DNA from: Candidatus Ulvibacter alkanivorans
GTDB lineage: Bacteria > Bacteroidota > Bacteroidia > Flavobacteriales > Flavobacteriaceae
DNA: 35,333 nucleotides
Direction: 5' to 3'
Assembly (NCBI RefSeq): GCF_003333325.1
Contig: NZ_QOLC01000031.1
Location: forward strand, 1 to 35,333
Positions 22,473-31,555 of this stretch are shown here, piece by piece. Numbering within the stretch: the stretch's first letter is position 1; each line of letters begins with the position of its first letter. Both the position numbers and the translations under genes were made by a program. The notes under the pieces are model-generated. The model did no database searches and was not told where the DNA came from. It saw only the letters and a program-made list of their open reading frames with translations.

Positions 22473-25400
22473 ATGCAAAAGAAGATTGCCGCTGTTCTTT
22501 TTTCCACCCGTTTAACCGCCGTATTATTCCTTGTTTTTGCCGCTGCTATGGCAGTTGGTACATTCTTAGACGCTTCGCAAGAAACCTCGCCAACACCTTA
22601 TACAAGGGAGCTTATTTATAATGCTTGGTGGTTTGAGGCCATCATGGTACTGTTTGTTGTTAATTTCCTCGGAAACATTTTTAGATTCCGTTTATACCGG
22701 AAGGAAAAATGGGCTACCCTTACGCTTCACCTCGCTTTTATCTTTATCCTCATTGGTGCGTTTGTAACGAGATACATAGGGTACGAAGGTGTGATGCACA
22801 TACGAGAAGGAGCCACAGAAAATACAATGCTTTCCGAAGAAACCTATCTAAAGATCTTTATCGATGGCGATTATATGATAGACGGGGTAGCACAGCGTCG
22901 TAATTTACCGCTACAAGAAGTTCGACTTTCAGAACGCTTGGACAATGACTTTAGCATAGAAACCGATTACAACGGGCAACCGGTAGTCTTGCGTTATAAA
23001 AATTACATTAAGAATGCCAAAGAGGGACTTATAGAAACTGAAGACGGTGACGAATACCTAAAGATCGTAGAGGCCGGCGATGGCAATCGACACGACCATT
23101 GGATCAAAGTTGGGGAGGTTGTAGATATACACAATATTTTGTTTGCGGTTAACAATCCTACACAAGGCGCTATAAATATTACGTATAATGAAGATGGGAG
23201 TTATGATATCTCGTCTCCTTTTGAAGGTAGCTTTATGCGTATGGCAGACCAAATGAAGGGCGAAGTAGTTAAAGACAGCTTGCAGCCTTTAATGTTACGT
23301 TCGTTGTATCAATTGGCAGGTATGGCATTCGTGATCCCGGATCCAATCACCAAAGGTCGGGAAGGTATCGTGAAGACAGCGAAAGATGAACCGTCTAATA
23401 TGGATGCGCTTGTACTAGAAATAAGTTCGGGTGGTGAGACCAAGACAGTCGAATTGCTGGGCGGAAAAGGTACAGCGCCCGATCCTGTTGGCGTTGAGGT
23501 GGGCGGACTTAAGGTCTACACCAGCTACGGATCTAAGCAATATGAATTGCCATTTAGTATTACATTAAACGATTTTATTGCCGATAAATATCCGGGAACA
23601 GAAAAAGGGTATTCTGCCTTTAAAAGTAAGGTTACCGTAATCGATTCTGAGACCGATATGCGTGACGAAGAAATTTATATGAATCACGTATTAGATCATA
23701 AAGGATATCGCTTTTTTCAAGCGTCTTTCGATCCGGATGAAAAAGGAACCATACTCTCTGTAAATCACGATCGTTGGGGAACTTGGATTACCTATTTTGG
23801 TTATTTTCTGCTTTATTTTGGACTTATGGCTATTTTATTTGATAAGAACACCCGTTTTGGTAGTTTGAAAAAAATGCTGGACAAAGTAAAAAAGAAAAAA
23901 GCCGCACTAAACTTGTTACTTCTTTTGTGTATGTCGACGGCGGGAATCGCTCAACAAACGGAGACAGCATCACACAGTCAGACTTCTAAGGCACAAGTTG
24001 ATTCAATTATTAAAGCCAATGTAGTTAGCAAGGAACATGCCGCCGAGTTCGCTAAATTGATCATACAGGATGACGGGAGAATGAAACCCGTAAACACCTT
24101 TGCAAGTGAATTGCTTCGGAAAATAAGTAGAAAAGACAGCTATGAAGGACTCGATGCCAATCAAGTGTTTATTTCTATGTCTGAATTCCCAAGGCTTTGG
24201 GTTGAAGCACCATTGATCTCTTTAAAACGAGGCAACGATAGTATTCGCAAGGTAATAGGAGTGGAAGAGGATACAGAACGTATTTCGCTTCTTGATCTCT
24301 TTGATGCTAAAGGGAATTATAAGCTGGAGCCGTATTTAGAGCAAGCAACTGCTAAAGCTAATCCGAATCAATTTGAAAAGGATTTTATTAAGGCACACGA
24401 AAATTTCTATTTGCTGAACCAAGCCTTGAGCGGAAGTATTCTCAAGATATTTCCTATTCCAAACGATGAAAATAATAAATGGGTCTCTTTTCCGGAATTA
24501 AGTGAAGCGAATTTTACCGGTATGGACTCTACAGTTACACGAACCATACTTCCTATCTATTTCCAGTCGGTCAAGAACTCGCGTACGACAGGAGATTATT
24601 CGGAACCGAATCAGTTATTGGATGGAATTGAAACCTTTCAGAAAAAATACGGAAGCGAGATCATGCCTTCCGAAGAAAAAATACAAGCAGAGATCCTCTA
24701 CAATAAAGTAGACATCTTTAATAGGCTTTACAAGTACTTTCTCTTGTTTGGCGCGCTTATGTTCGCCTTTATCATTGTGCAGATCTTTAGAGAAGGAAAG
24801 ATCGTTAATGCTCTTATTAAATTTTGCAAATACGTGATCTGGCTGTTCTTTATTCTTATGACCGTGGGGCTGGCCGCACGCTGGTATATTAGTGGGCATG
24901 CACCCTGGAGTGACGCCTACGAATCTATTATTTACGTGGCATGGGCAACTGTGTTCTTCGGACTTGCCTTCGGAAGAAAAAGCGATCTGACCATTGCTTC
25001 TACCGCTTTTGTCGCCGCTATAATTTTGTGGGTGGCCAACCAGAGTTGGTTAGACCCTTCAATTGCCAATCTTCAACCCGTTTTAGATAGTTACTGGTTA
25101 ATGATACACGTGGCTGTAATTGTAGCCAGTTATGGACCATTTACCTTAGGAATGATTTTGGGTGCAACAACACTATTGCTTATGTTGCTTACCACCAAGT
25201 CGAATAAGATAAAGATGGACCTTACCATAAAAGAGCTTACTATTATAACCGAAATGGCATTAACTGTAGGACTGGTCATGCTAACAATAGGGAACTTTTT
25301 AGGAGGACAATGGGCCAATGAAAGTTGGGGACGTTATTGGGGCTGGGACCCGAAAGAAACTTGGGCACTTATTAGTATTATGATCTATGCCTTTGTGATC

Positions 25401-25643
25401 CATATGCGATTAGTACCTGGCTTACGCGGCAGATGGTTCTTTAATGTAATGGCGATCTTCGCGTACGCATCGATCATGATGACCTACTTTGGCGTGAATT
25501 TCTATCTTACCGGTTTACATTCGTACGCAAGCGGAGATGCACCGGTAACACCAACCTTCGTATATTATCTAGTAGCGTTCTTCGTTGTGTTGAGCGCCGC
25601 TTCTTATTTTAGTTATAAAAAGCACTATATAAAAGAAGGGTAA
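22473..25643 (+). CDS. ccsBA: Fused cytochrome c synthase CcsB(ResB)-CcsA
   Basis: A system II cytochrome c biogenesis protein of 1056 aa that carries haem across the inner membrane and attaches it to apocytochromes. Residues about 1-465 are ResB/CcsB-like: N-terminal helices (about 13-31, 53-70, 84-102), a large periplasmic part, then a helix near 430-450. The internal segment AALNLLLLLCMSTAGIAQQ (477-495) looks like a signal peptide and leads into a periplasmic region to about 750. The CcsA half (about 752-1056) has the haem-binding WWD motif WGRYWGWDPKETWALI (about 952-967), with conserved His in AARWYISGHAPWSDAYE and in the last two helices. The fusion is usual in Bacteroidota and Epsilonproteobacteria. 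It stands alone, with its own promoter. Confidence 0.95.
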   Translation: MQKKIAAVLFSTRLTAVLFLVFAAAMAVGTFLDASQETSPTPYTRELIYNAWWFEAIMVLFVVNFLGNIFRFRLYRKEKWATLTLHLAFIFILIGAFVTRYIGYEGVMHIREGATENTMLSEETYLKIFIDGDYMIDGVAQRRNLPLQEVRLSERLDNDFSIETDYNGQPVVLRYKNYIKNAKEGLIETEDGDEYLKIVEAGDGNRHDHWIKVGEVVDIHNILFAVNNPTQGAINITYNEDGSYDISSPFEGSFMRMADQMKGEVVKDSLQPLMLRSLYQLAGMAFVIPDPITKGREGIVKTAKDEPSNMDALVLEISSGGETKTVELLGGKGTAPDPVGVEVGGLKVYTSYGSKQYELPFSITLNDFIADKYPGTEKGYSAFKSKVTVIDSETDMRDEEIYMNHVLDHKGYRFFQASFDPDEKGTILSVNHDRWGTWITYFGYFLLYFGLMAILFDKNTRFGSLKKMLDKVKKKKAALNLLLLLCMSTAGIAQQTETASHSQTSKAQVDSIIKANVVSKEHAAEFAKLIIQDDGRMKPVNTFASELLRKISRKDSYEGLDANQVFISMSEFPRLWVEAPLISLKRGNDSIRKVIGVEEDTERISLLDLFDAKGNYKLEPYLEQATAKANPNQFEKDFIKAHENFYLLNQALSGSILKIFPIPNDENNKWVSFPELSEANFTGMDSTVTRTILPIYFQSVKNSRTTGDYSEPNQLLDGIETFQKKYGSEIMPSEEKIQAEILYNKVDIFNRLYKYFLLFGALMFAFIIVQIFREGKIVNALIKFCKYVIWLFFILMTVGLAARWYISGHAPWSDAYESIIYVAWATVFFGLAFGRKSDLTIASTAFVAAIILWVANQSWLDPSIANLQPVLDSYWLMIHVAVIVASYGPFTLGMILGATTLLLMLLTTKSNKIKMDLTIKELTIITEMALTVGLVMLTIGNFLGGQWANESWGRYWGWDPKETWALISIMIYAFVIHMRLVPGLRGRWFFNVMAIFAYASIMMTYFGVNFYLTGLHSYASGDAPVTPTFVYYLVAFFVVLSAASYFSYKKHYIKEG

Positions 25644-25663
25644 GCTTTTTGGCTTACCCTTCT
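25634..25663. terminator. 12-bp hairpin overlapping the ccsBA stop codon
   Basis: AGAAGGGTAAGC (25634-25645) and GCTTACCCTTCT (25652-25663) form a perfect 12-bp stem with a 6-base loop. The ccsBA stop TAA (25641-25643) lies inside the left arm. The minus side continues TTTTATA, so it could terminate the leftward regulator gene; the plus side has only scattered T. Probably bidirectional. Confidence 0.72.
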
Positions 25664-25695
25664 CTAGGTTTAGTTGGTTTGGGGATATTAGGGGC

Positions 25696-27003
25696 CTAAT
25701 TGTAAATATAGTCAGGCTGTTCCTCCACCATGCGGTAATCTTGCTGTATATGTTCGCCAATTTCCAGCTTCTGGTAAAGTTCTTTAGTAAGTTCTTCAAT
25801 ATCGGACTCTGTGGTTTTTAGTTTCCTCGCAATCTTCGCATTGTCTTTTCCTTCGGAAATATACTGAAGTAGTTTGATCTCCAGTCCGTCAAGATCGTAA
25901 TGCATAATTAAGTTTTCTAGGTAAACATCTTCCATTAATTTTTCAACGTTTCTGCGATTCATCATTTCTTGACGTTTCAAGAAGATACGCATTTCGGTTT
26001 GACGCAGTTCATTCTCTTCTTTAATCGTTTTCATTCGGTACATAATGGCATAGGTCATAATAAGCATTTCTACCACTAACGCACCTTTTACATGAAATGC
26101 TTCCGTAGCAAGAAAATCAATACCAAGGGCACTAATAACAAAATAGTCTGCAATAAATAAAAGCGGGACCGCATGGGCGATCACGTAGAATTTGGCGTAG
26201 TTCTTTTTACTAAAAAGCAAGGTGCCTGCTACAAAATATAAACAGAGTACGCTGAGTGAAACCGAATTCGCGATAATCGAAAGCAAATCTGTTTCAGAAA
26301 GCCAAGCCGAAAAGACAATGATGGTATTTACGCTTAACGCAAACACTGAGATCCACTTCACTTTTGGCATAAATTCACTTAAGGTCAAAAATTTGGATGC
26401 GAAAAAAGCGCTTACAGCAGTCATACCCAAGAACAAAGTAGCCACGATAGCACTTTGATATTGCGTTGCTTCAAATCCGATGAGTTCCGGTAATCCATCG
26501 CTAAAGAAAGAAAGGGCTGTGATACCGGCTAAGGTCACCGAAAAATATAAGAATATCTTTTCTTCAAAAAGAAAGAAGCAAACGAAGTTGAGTAATACGA
26601 CCATAAAGGCAAATCCGTAAAAAAGTCCTTGCTGAAAAATACTGCTCTGTGAAGCCGTATGAACAATTGGTGTGGCTGTCGAAAAATTTGTTGCTGAAGT
26701 TGCCATTGTAGGCAGGACAGAAATGTAGGAATTTTCTTCAATCGAAGCAAAAGCCAACAAAGATGAATTCGTAGAATTGTCGCCAATGGTGGTGACACTC
26801 GTACTGTTTTCAGTATTGATTATACTGCTGCCATCCTTTTCTATGATTGGAAATTTGATGGTGTTTTTAGCTACTTTAACCGTTGATTTGTTGATAGTTA
26901 CAGTGCTAGTTGCATTGTTGCTTTTTTTGGCAAAAGCTGTTGGGTTTGCTGCGAAAATCATCAGCAAAAGACACAATGCGAGGGGCATGTATTGTGTTCT
27001 CAT
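25696..27003 (-). CDS. Seven-helix membrane protein with LuxR-type helix-turn-helix
   Basis: A 435-aa membrane-tethered regulator candidate. A signal-like helix (8-25) is followed by a Ser/Thr/Asn-rich outer region (26-120), then seven helices (about 125-145, 150-170, 183-205, 215-235, 245-263, 271-293, 303-322), a coiled-coil linker (325-360) and a LuxR/GerE-like helix-turn-helix (370-418: LEIKLLQYISEGKDNAKIARKL then ELYQKLEIGEH). The helix order recalls 7TMR-DISM proteins. The HTH lacks part of the usual consensus, so DNA binding is likely but not certain. It would sense a signal at the membrane and act on DNA without a kinase. No clear -7 element is found upstream. Convergent with ccsBA. 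Confidence 0.82.
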   Translation of the reverse strand: MRTQYMPLALCLLLMIFAANPTAFAKKSNNATSTVTINKSTVKVAKNTIKFPIIEKDGSSIINTENSTSVTTIGDNSTNSSLLAFASIEENSYISVLPTMATSATNFSTATPIVHTASQSSIFQQGLFYGFAFMVVLLNFVCFFLFEEKIFLYFSVTLAGITALSFFSDGLPELIGFEATQYQSAIVATLFLGMTAVSAFFASKFLTLSEFMPKVKWISVFALSVNTIIVFSAWLSETDLLSIIANSVSLSVLCLYFVAGTLLFSKKNYAKFYVIAHAVPLLFIADYFVISALGIDFLATEAFHVKGALVVEMLIMTYAIMYRMKTIKEENELRQTEMRIFLKRQEMMNRRNVEKLMEDVYLENLIMHYDLDGLEIKLLQYISEGKDNAKIARKLKTTESDIEELTKELYQKLEIGEHIQQDYRMVEEQPDYIYN

Positions 27004-27089
27004 AATAAGTAGGTTTAATCATTTGGGTACTCCAATATACGCAAAAATTACATTTCACCTAATTTTTTTGCATTTAATCGATATTTTTA

Positions 27090-27120
27090 TAAAAAATGCC
27101 ACTTTGGCGTAAGTGGCATT
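27090..27120 (-). terminator. Intrinsic terminator of fumC
   Basis: On the minus strand AATGCCACTT pairs with AAGTGGCATT (27095-27104 with 27111-27120; 6-base loop), followed by a T-run (A-run 27091-27096 on the plus strand). It follows the fumC stop by about 22 bases. Confidence 0.88.
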
Positions 27121-27142
27121 ATTCAAGATTATTTAGTGTCTT

Positions 27143-28534
27143 CTATTTTCCTACCATATCAGACGGCCGAACCCATTGGTCGAATTCCTCCTCGGTCAAA
27201 TAGCCAAGATTTACCGCTTCTTCTTTTAAGGTAGTACCGTTTTTATGGGCAGTATTTGCAATTTCGGCGGCTTTATAATACCCTATTTTAGTATTCAAGG
27301 CGGTAACCAACATTAATGAGTTATTTAGTTGTTTTTCTATTACCGCTTTATTAGGTTCAATTCCTTTGGCGCATAGTTCATCAAAAGATACACAGGCATC
27401 TCCAAGTAATTGTGCCGAATGTAGGAAATTAGCCGCCATCACCGGCTTAAATACATTCAATTCATACTGACCCTGCATACCGCCTACCGTGATCGCCATA
27501 TCGTTACCAATAACTTGAGCACATACCATAGTAAGTGCTTCACATTGTGTCGGATTAACCTTTCCGGGCATGATAGAGGAGCCGGGTTCATTCGCGGGAA
27601 TAATTATTTCTCCAATTCCGCTTCTCGGACCACTTGCCAGCATACGAATATCATTGGCAATTTTATTCAATGAAACAGCCAGTTGTTTTAATGCACCATG
27701 CGATTCTACAATAGCATCGTGAGCCGCTAAGGCTTCGAACTTGTTTTTTGCGGTTATAAAAGGCAGTGCCGTAAAGTCTGCAATGTATTCCGCAACTTTT
27801 TCAGTATACCCTTTAGGCGTATTGATTCCAGTTCCTACCGCGGTTCCTCCCAAAGCTAATTCAGACAAATGCGGCAAGGTGTTTTTCAAAGCCTTAAGTC
27901 CGTGCTCTAATTGAGACGCATAACCACTAAACTCCTGTCCTAAGGTTAGGGGAGTGGCGTCCATTAAATGCGTACGCCCAATTTTTACTATATCGTCGAA
28001 AGTCTGCGATTTTTCTACAAGAGTTTTATGTAATTGTTCGATTCCGGGTAGGGTCGTCTCTATCAATTTCTTATAAGCTGCAATGTGCATTCCGGTAGGA
28101 AAGGTGTCATTGGATGATTGAGATTTGTTCACATCGTCGTTGGGTTGTAAGGTTTTTTCTCCTTCTCCAATGTTCTTTCCGGCCAATTGATGCGCACGGT
28201 TTGCGATCACTTCATTCACATTCATATTGCTCTGTGTGCCACTTCCGGTTTGCCAGATCACTAATGGAAATTCGTCATCGTGTTTCCCTTCTAAAATCTC
28301 GTCGCATACAGCTGCAATTAGATCTCTTTTTTCTTCTGAAAGTACACCTAGCTCACAATTAGTATAAGCGGCTGCCTTCTTTAAATATGCGAATCCGTAA
28401 ACGATCTCTAAAGGCATAGAGGCAGGATTGCCTATTTTGAAGTTGTTTCTTGAGCGCTCAGTTTGTGCGCCCCAAAGTTTATCGGCAGGTACTTTTACCT
28501 CGCCCATGGTGTCTTTTTCTCTTCGGTATTCCAT
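27143..28534 (-). CDS. fumC: Class II fumarate hydratase
   Basis: Converts fumarate to L-malate in the TCA cycle; iron-independent homotetramer of the aspartase/fumarase family. At 463 aa it is full length. The signature [16 protein letters not shown] is the mobile active-site loop with the catalytic Ser. [17 protein letters not shown] and [17 protein letters not shown] are conserved blocks with the catalytic His (H in GRTHLMDA). Start ATG 28534 gives [25 protein letters not shown], the usual N-terminus. It has its own promoter at 28562-28569 and terminator at 27090-27120, so it is monocistronic. Confidence 0.97.
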   Translation of the reverse strand: MEYRREKDTMGEVKVPADKLWGAQTERSRNNFKIGNPASMPLEIVYGFAYLKKAAAYTNCELGVLSEEKRDLIAAVCDEILEGKHDDEFPLVIWQTGSGTQSNMNVNEVIANRAHQLAGKNIGEGEKTLQPNDDVNKSQSSNDTFPTGMHIAAYKKLIETTLPGIEQLHKTLVEKSQTFDDIVKIGRTHLMDATPLTLGQEFSGYASQLEHGLKALKNTLPHLSELALGGTAVGTGINTPKGYTEKVAEYIADFTALPFITAKNKFEALAAHDAIVESHGALKQLAVSLNKIANDIRMLASGPRSGIGEIIIPANEPGSSIMPGKVNPTQCEALTMVCAQVIGNDMAITVGGMQGQYELNVFKPVMAANFLHSAQLLGDACVSFDELCAKGIEPNKAVIEKQLNNSLMLVTALNTKIGYYKAAEIANTAHKNGTTLKEEAVNLGYLTEEEFDQWVRPSDMVGK

Positions 28535-28561
28535 ATTTTTTTTATTTCTGAAGCTTTAGTG

Positions 28562-28569
28562 CAAAAATA
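28562..28569 (-). promoter_or_regulatory. -7 element TATTTTTG of fumC
   Basis: Exact TAnnTTTG on the minus strand, 27 bases before the ATG. A TTG lies 13 bases further upstream (28585-28583), shorter than the preferred 17-23. Confidence 0.5.
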
Positions 28570-28588
28570 CTCAATAATCGAACAAGCG

Positions 28589-28628
28589 GAAAGTTTTAGG
28601 AAAACAACTTTCGCGAGACAAAACTTTC
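28589..28628. repeat. 9-bp inverted repeat in the fumC / 56-aa gene gap
   Basis: GAAAGTTTT (28589-28597) and AAAACTTTC (28620-28628) are exact inverted copies with a 22-base spacer, so their centres are 31 bp apart (about three helical turns). They lie between the two divergent -7 elements (28562-28569 and 28673-28680) and could serve as a dimer binding site controlling both genes. An extra AACTTTC copy lies in the spacer. AT-rich chance is possible. Confidence 0.38.
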
Positions 28629-28672
28629 TAAGATTTTTTTTTGAAGAGCTGTTATTTCTGAAAAAATCATTT

Positions 28673-28680
28673 TATCTTTG
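28673..28680 (+). promoter_or_regulatory. -7 element TATCTTTG of the 56-aa gene
   Basis: Exact TAnnTTTG, 22 bases before the ATG at 28703. No TTG at the preferred -33 spacing. It supports the 56-aa frame as a transcribed gene. Confidence 0.52.
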
Positions 28681-28702
28681 CGTCAATTAAACACGCGTAA
28701 TT

Positions 28703-28873
28703 ATGTTCGAATTTGATCAGTACTTAGGATTTTTAGCTTTCTTAACTATTTTAACCATCGGTTTTTGGTTAATGATCTTTTTAGTGTCCTTTATTCCTTA
28801 TTGGATTGGAGGCGCATTGTATGAGAACTGGAAATTAAAGCGTGAAGCAAAAAGAAAAGAACAAGAGGCTTAA
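28703..28873 (+). CDS. 56-aa membrane protein, unknown function
   Basis: The frame from ATG 28703 to TAA 28871-28873 encodes 56 residues. Residues about 7-40 are strongly hydrophobic (FLAFLTILTIGFWLMIFLVSF, then IPYWIGGALY), giving one long or two short membrane helices, followed by a charged basic tail NWKLKREAKRKEQEA. It matches no family I can name. Support for a real gene: a -7 element 22 bases before the ATG, a terminator 25 bases after the stop, and a typical membrane-protein residue pattern. Divergent from fumC and convergent with the TonB receptor gene. Confidence 0.75.
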   Translation: MFEFDQYLGFLAFLTILTIGFWLMIFLVSFIPYWIGGALYENWKLKREAKRKEQEA

Positions 28874-28890
28874 TTACCTCTATACTATAT

Positions 28891-28921
28891 AAAAAAAGGA
28901 AGCCATTGGCTTCCTTTTTTT
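28891..28921. terminator. Bidirectional intrinsic terminator (56-aa gene / TonB receptor)
   Basis: GGAAGCC (28898-28904) pairs with GGCTTCC (28908-28914; 3-base loop), flanked by a run of A (28891-28897) and a run of T (28915-28921), so it serves both convergent genes. Confidence 0.92.
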
Positions 28922-28938
28922 ATGCGTTTGTATGCGTC

Positions 28939-31413
28939 TTATGGTCGACCTTCAAATTCGCCGTCATCATCTCCGGGAGTATCATTTCTTGAACGCTCTC
29001 TTTGTTTCTTCTGATTGAAACGGTAGGTGAACGAAAGCGTAAACGAACGTTCTCTCCACTGGAATTCACTATCACTTCTAAAGGTTTCAGTTTCGGTCAC
29101 CGATCTTCGCTTACGTGAGTTCAAAAGGTCGCTTACATTAAATCCGATAGTTGCATTATCATCTATAATATCCTTACTAAACGCTAAATTTATAGAAAGT
29201 AATCCTTCGGTCTCAGTTTGAGCATTATTACGAGGGCCTCTATAAAAAGCGTTCGTTTGCCAATCGATCTTAGCGGGAAGCGAAACTTTGGCACTTCCAC
29301 GCGCAAACCAACTGTCGTTTTCGGTACCATAATCAACTCCGTTGAACGATCCTTCTGTGATAAATTTAAAATAATTGAAACTGCCGTTTAAACGTAACCA
29401 CTCCAGAGGATTATACAATACCCCGGCTTCAAATCCGTAGCGCTGATTAGTACTTAGATTAATAGGTATCGTACGAATAATTGGGATTCCATTTGGTGTT
29501 AACTGTCCTGTATCTTCTTGAATACGTTCAAACGAATCGGTTTCGTATTGATAATAGATAGAACTTGTTAAAGTAAGCTTGTCCCATCGCTTTAAATATC
29601 CCAGATCGAAGGCACTAGAGTAGGCCGGATCCAGATCGGGATTACCTTGAAAAACATTTGCTTCACTAGAACGAGAAGGGAACGGATTAATAAAATAGCC
29701 CCGTGGACGGTTAATTCGACGGTTGTATCCTAAGGTGACATTCTCACGTTCGTTTAATTCATAAATAAGATTTACGGTTGGGAATAATCCTGTGTAATTC
29801 TTATCAAAATTTATATTCAACTCGTCATTTGTTTCCGAAGCTACATCGGCAGCTTCCACATTTCCTTTTAATTGGGTGTTCTCCAATCGCAGACCGAGTA
29901 AAAAAGAAAATTTCCCAAATTTATTTCCGTATTGAGAATATGCTGCCATGACATTTTCCTCGTACGTAAAAATGTTAGACAATGAATCATTTCTTCGGAA
30001 GCTACTGTTAGGAGAAAATTGCTCGTATAGCTCATAATCGGTTACAGTTTCTTCAAAGTTGGCTCTAAAACCGGCTTCAAACTGTGCATTTTCCCCTATT
30101 GGCAGAACATAATCGGCCTGAGCTAGATATTCGGTTTCATCTTCAACTGTAGCTACGATCTCGGCGGGAAGCTCTTCTTCCATTGGGAAGGTGTTTCGCT
30201 CATCAATAAACGCATTTTCTGTTTCCTCGTCTGTGTCATACTGAAAGTCAACGGTCAATTTATGACCACTATCATTAAAGTTATTTATATAATTCAACGA
30301 AAATTGATAACTGAGGTCTTCTTCAGTTTCCTTTTCGGTCCTAATACGTGTTATTGCTAAATTATTTTGTCTATCAAATTCATTAGTTTCATTTGTGGTC
30401 ACGTCTTCATCATCGCCTAAGCGAAGGAAACCACTTGCGGTGATCGATGATCTTTCAGTTAAATAATATTCGATTCCCAGGTTGGTGTTGAATCCTTGAT
30501 CCTGACGTTCATATTTTCGGTCTTCTGTAACCAACGGATTTTCACGTGTGTCTGAAAAATACCTATTGCTAAAAAACGCATTTCCGGGTGCATCGCGATA
30601 CCGTACACCTGTGGTATTAAATATATTGAACTTGTCGGTTCTTAAATTAATATTTCCTGAAACATTACTACTACTTGGATAGCCTATATTGGCCTGTACC
30701 GATCCGTTTAAACCGAGTGTCTTTTCCTTCCGAAGAATAATATTTAGAATACCTGCTGTACCTTCAGCATCATAACGAGCCGATGGTGAAGTAATCACCT
30801 CTACACGTTCAATAGCTTCGGCCGGAAGTTGGCGCAATGCATCTGTCGAACCAAATCCTGCAATAGCCGAAGGTTTCCCGTTGATCAAGATACGTACGTT
30901 TTCGTTTCCGCGTAACGAAATGGCTCCTTCAACATCCACAGTTACCGAAGGCACATTATTTAATGCGTCGCTAACGGTGGCACCGCTGGTGGTAAGGTCT
31001 TTTCCAATATTATAGATCTTTTTGTCGAGACGAACTTGTACCTCGGTGGTTTCGGCACGCACCACAACCTCATCAAGGCTGGAAGCGTCTAAAGCCAAAC
31101 TTACTGTGGGTATAGAAATATCTTTATTGACGCGCTGTTGGGTAAGCGTTTTAGATTTATATGAAATAAATTCAAATTTTATTGAGTAGACCCCTTCAGG
31201 AACTTCAATACTGTAGTTCCCATCAAGATCGGTAATACCTCCATTTACCACGGTATTATTAGCATTGGTAAAAGAAACTGTGGCATATTCTAAAGGTGTA
31301 CCGGAACCTTCTTCAATAACCTTTCCACTTACTTCAAATTTTTCTTCGGTATGTCGTTGTGCAATTATGGAATAGGAGGTAAGGAGTAGGAGGGCAATTA
31401 ATAGTTGTTTCAT
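28939..31413 (-). CDS. TonB-dependent outer-membrane receptor
   Basis: An 824-aa outer-membrane receptor. A signal peptide (KQLLIALLLLTSYSIIAQ, 2-19) precedes a carboxypeptidase-regulatory-like beta-sandwich (about 30-100: SGKVIEEGSGTPLEYATVSF, ITDLDGNYSIEVPEGVYSIKF), a plug domain (about 115-225: LDEVVVRAE, ALNNVPSVTVDVEGAISLRG) and a 22-strand barrel of the OMP_b-brl_3 type. The C-terminus adds a polar tail (about 20 residues) after the last strand FTLSFTYRF. The substrate is unknown and no SusD partner is adjacent, so a siderophore, peptide or other ligand cannot be chosen. I took ATG 31413 over 31437 because a -7-like element lies just upstream of 31437 and the signal peptide follows directly. 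Confidence 0.93.
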   Translation of the reverse strand: MKQLLIALLLLTSYSIIAQRHTEEKFEVSGKVIEEGSGTPLEYATVSFTNANNTVVNGGITDLDGNYSIEVPEGVYSIKFEFISYKSKTLTQQRVNKDISIPTVSLALDASSLDEVVVRAETTEVQVRLDKKIYNIGKDLTTSGATVSDALNNVPSVTVDVEGAISLRGNENVRILINGKPSAIAGFGSTDALRQLPAEAIERVEVITSPSARYDAEGTAGILNIILRKEKTLGLNGSVQANIGYPSSSNVSGNINLRTDKFNIFNTTGVRYRDAPGNAFFSNRYFSDTRENPLVTEDRKYERQDQGFNTNLGIEYYLTERSSITASGFLRLGDDEDVTTNETNEFDRQNNLAITRIRTEKETEEDLSYQFSLNYINNFNDSGHKLTVDFQYDTDEETENAFIDERNTFPMEEELPAEIVATVEDETEYLAQADYVLPIGENAQFEAGFRANFEETVTDYELYEQFSPNSSFRRNDSLSNIFTYEENVMAAYSQYGNKFGKFSFLLGLRLENTQLKGNVEAADVASETNDELNINFDKNYTGLFPTVNLIYELNERENVTLGYNRRINRPRGYFINPFPSRSSEANVFQGNPDLDPAYSSAFDLGYLKRWDKLTLTSSIYYQYETDSFERIQEDTGQLTPNGIPIIRTIPINLSTNQRYGFEAGVLYNPLEWLRLNGSFNYFKFITEGSFNGVDYGTENDSWFARGSAKVSLPAKIDWQTNAFYRGPRNNAQTETEGLLSINLAFSKDIIDDNATIGFNVSDLLNSRKRRSVTETETFRSDSEFQWRERSFTLSFTYRFNQKKQRERSRNDTPGDDDGEFEGRP

Positions 31414-31437
31414 TGTTTGGTTTTTCTTTTTCGACAT

Positions 31438-31445
31438 CGAAAATA
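31438..31445 (-). promoter_or_regulatory. -7-like element TATTTTCG of the TonB receptor gene
   Basis: One mismatch to TAnnTTTG (TTCG for TTTG) on the minus strand, 24 bases before ATG 31413. A TTG lies at 31472-31470 with a 24-base spacer. The same TTCG variant precedes the DUF2911 gene. Confidence 0.3.
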
Positions 31446-31504
31446 CAGGATGGTTTAGGCGGGTTTAGCCAAAATTTTGTTAAAATCGGAGTTGAGACAA
31501 AGGG

Positions 31505-31535
31505 CAAAAAAAATCCCGACACTTAGGTCGGGATT
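31505..31535 (-). terminator. Intrinsic terminator of the cysteine synthase-type gene
   Basis: On the minus strand AATCCCGAC pairs with GTCGGGATT (31512-31520 with 31527-31535; 6-base loop), followed by a run of T (A-run 31506-31513 on the plus strand). It lies about 20 bases after the stop codon. Confidence 0.9.
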
Positions 31536-31555
31536 AACTATTTTTTTCTTTACTC

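Noticed and set aside
27077..27084. ATCGATAT near the 7-helix regulator as a second copy of the TATCGATA operator
   Set aside because: Only a partial palindrome with no matching second arm; chance in AT-rich DNA.
28114..28362. Plus-strand frame of 82 aa inside fumC
   Set aside because: Antisense to highly conserved fumC, with Cys/His-rich composition from reverse reading; not a gene.
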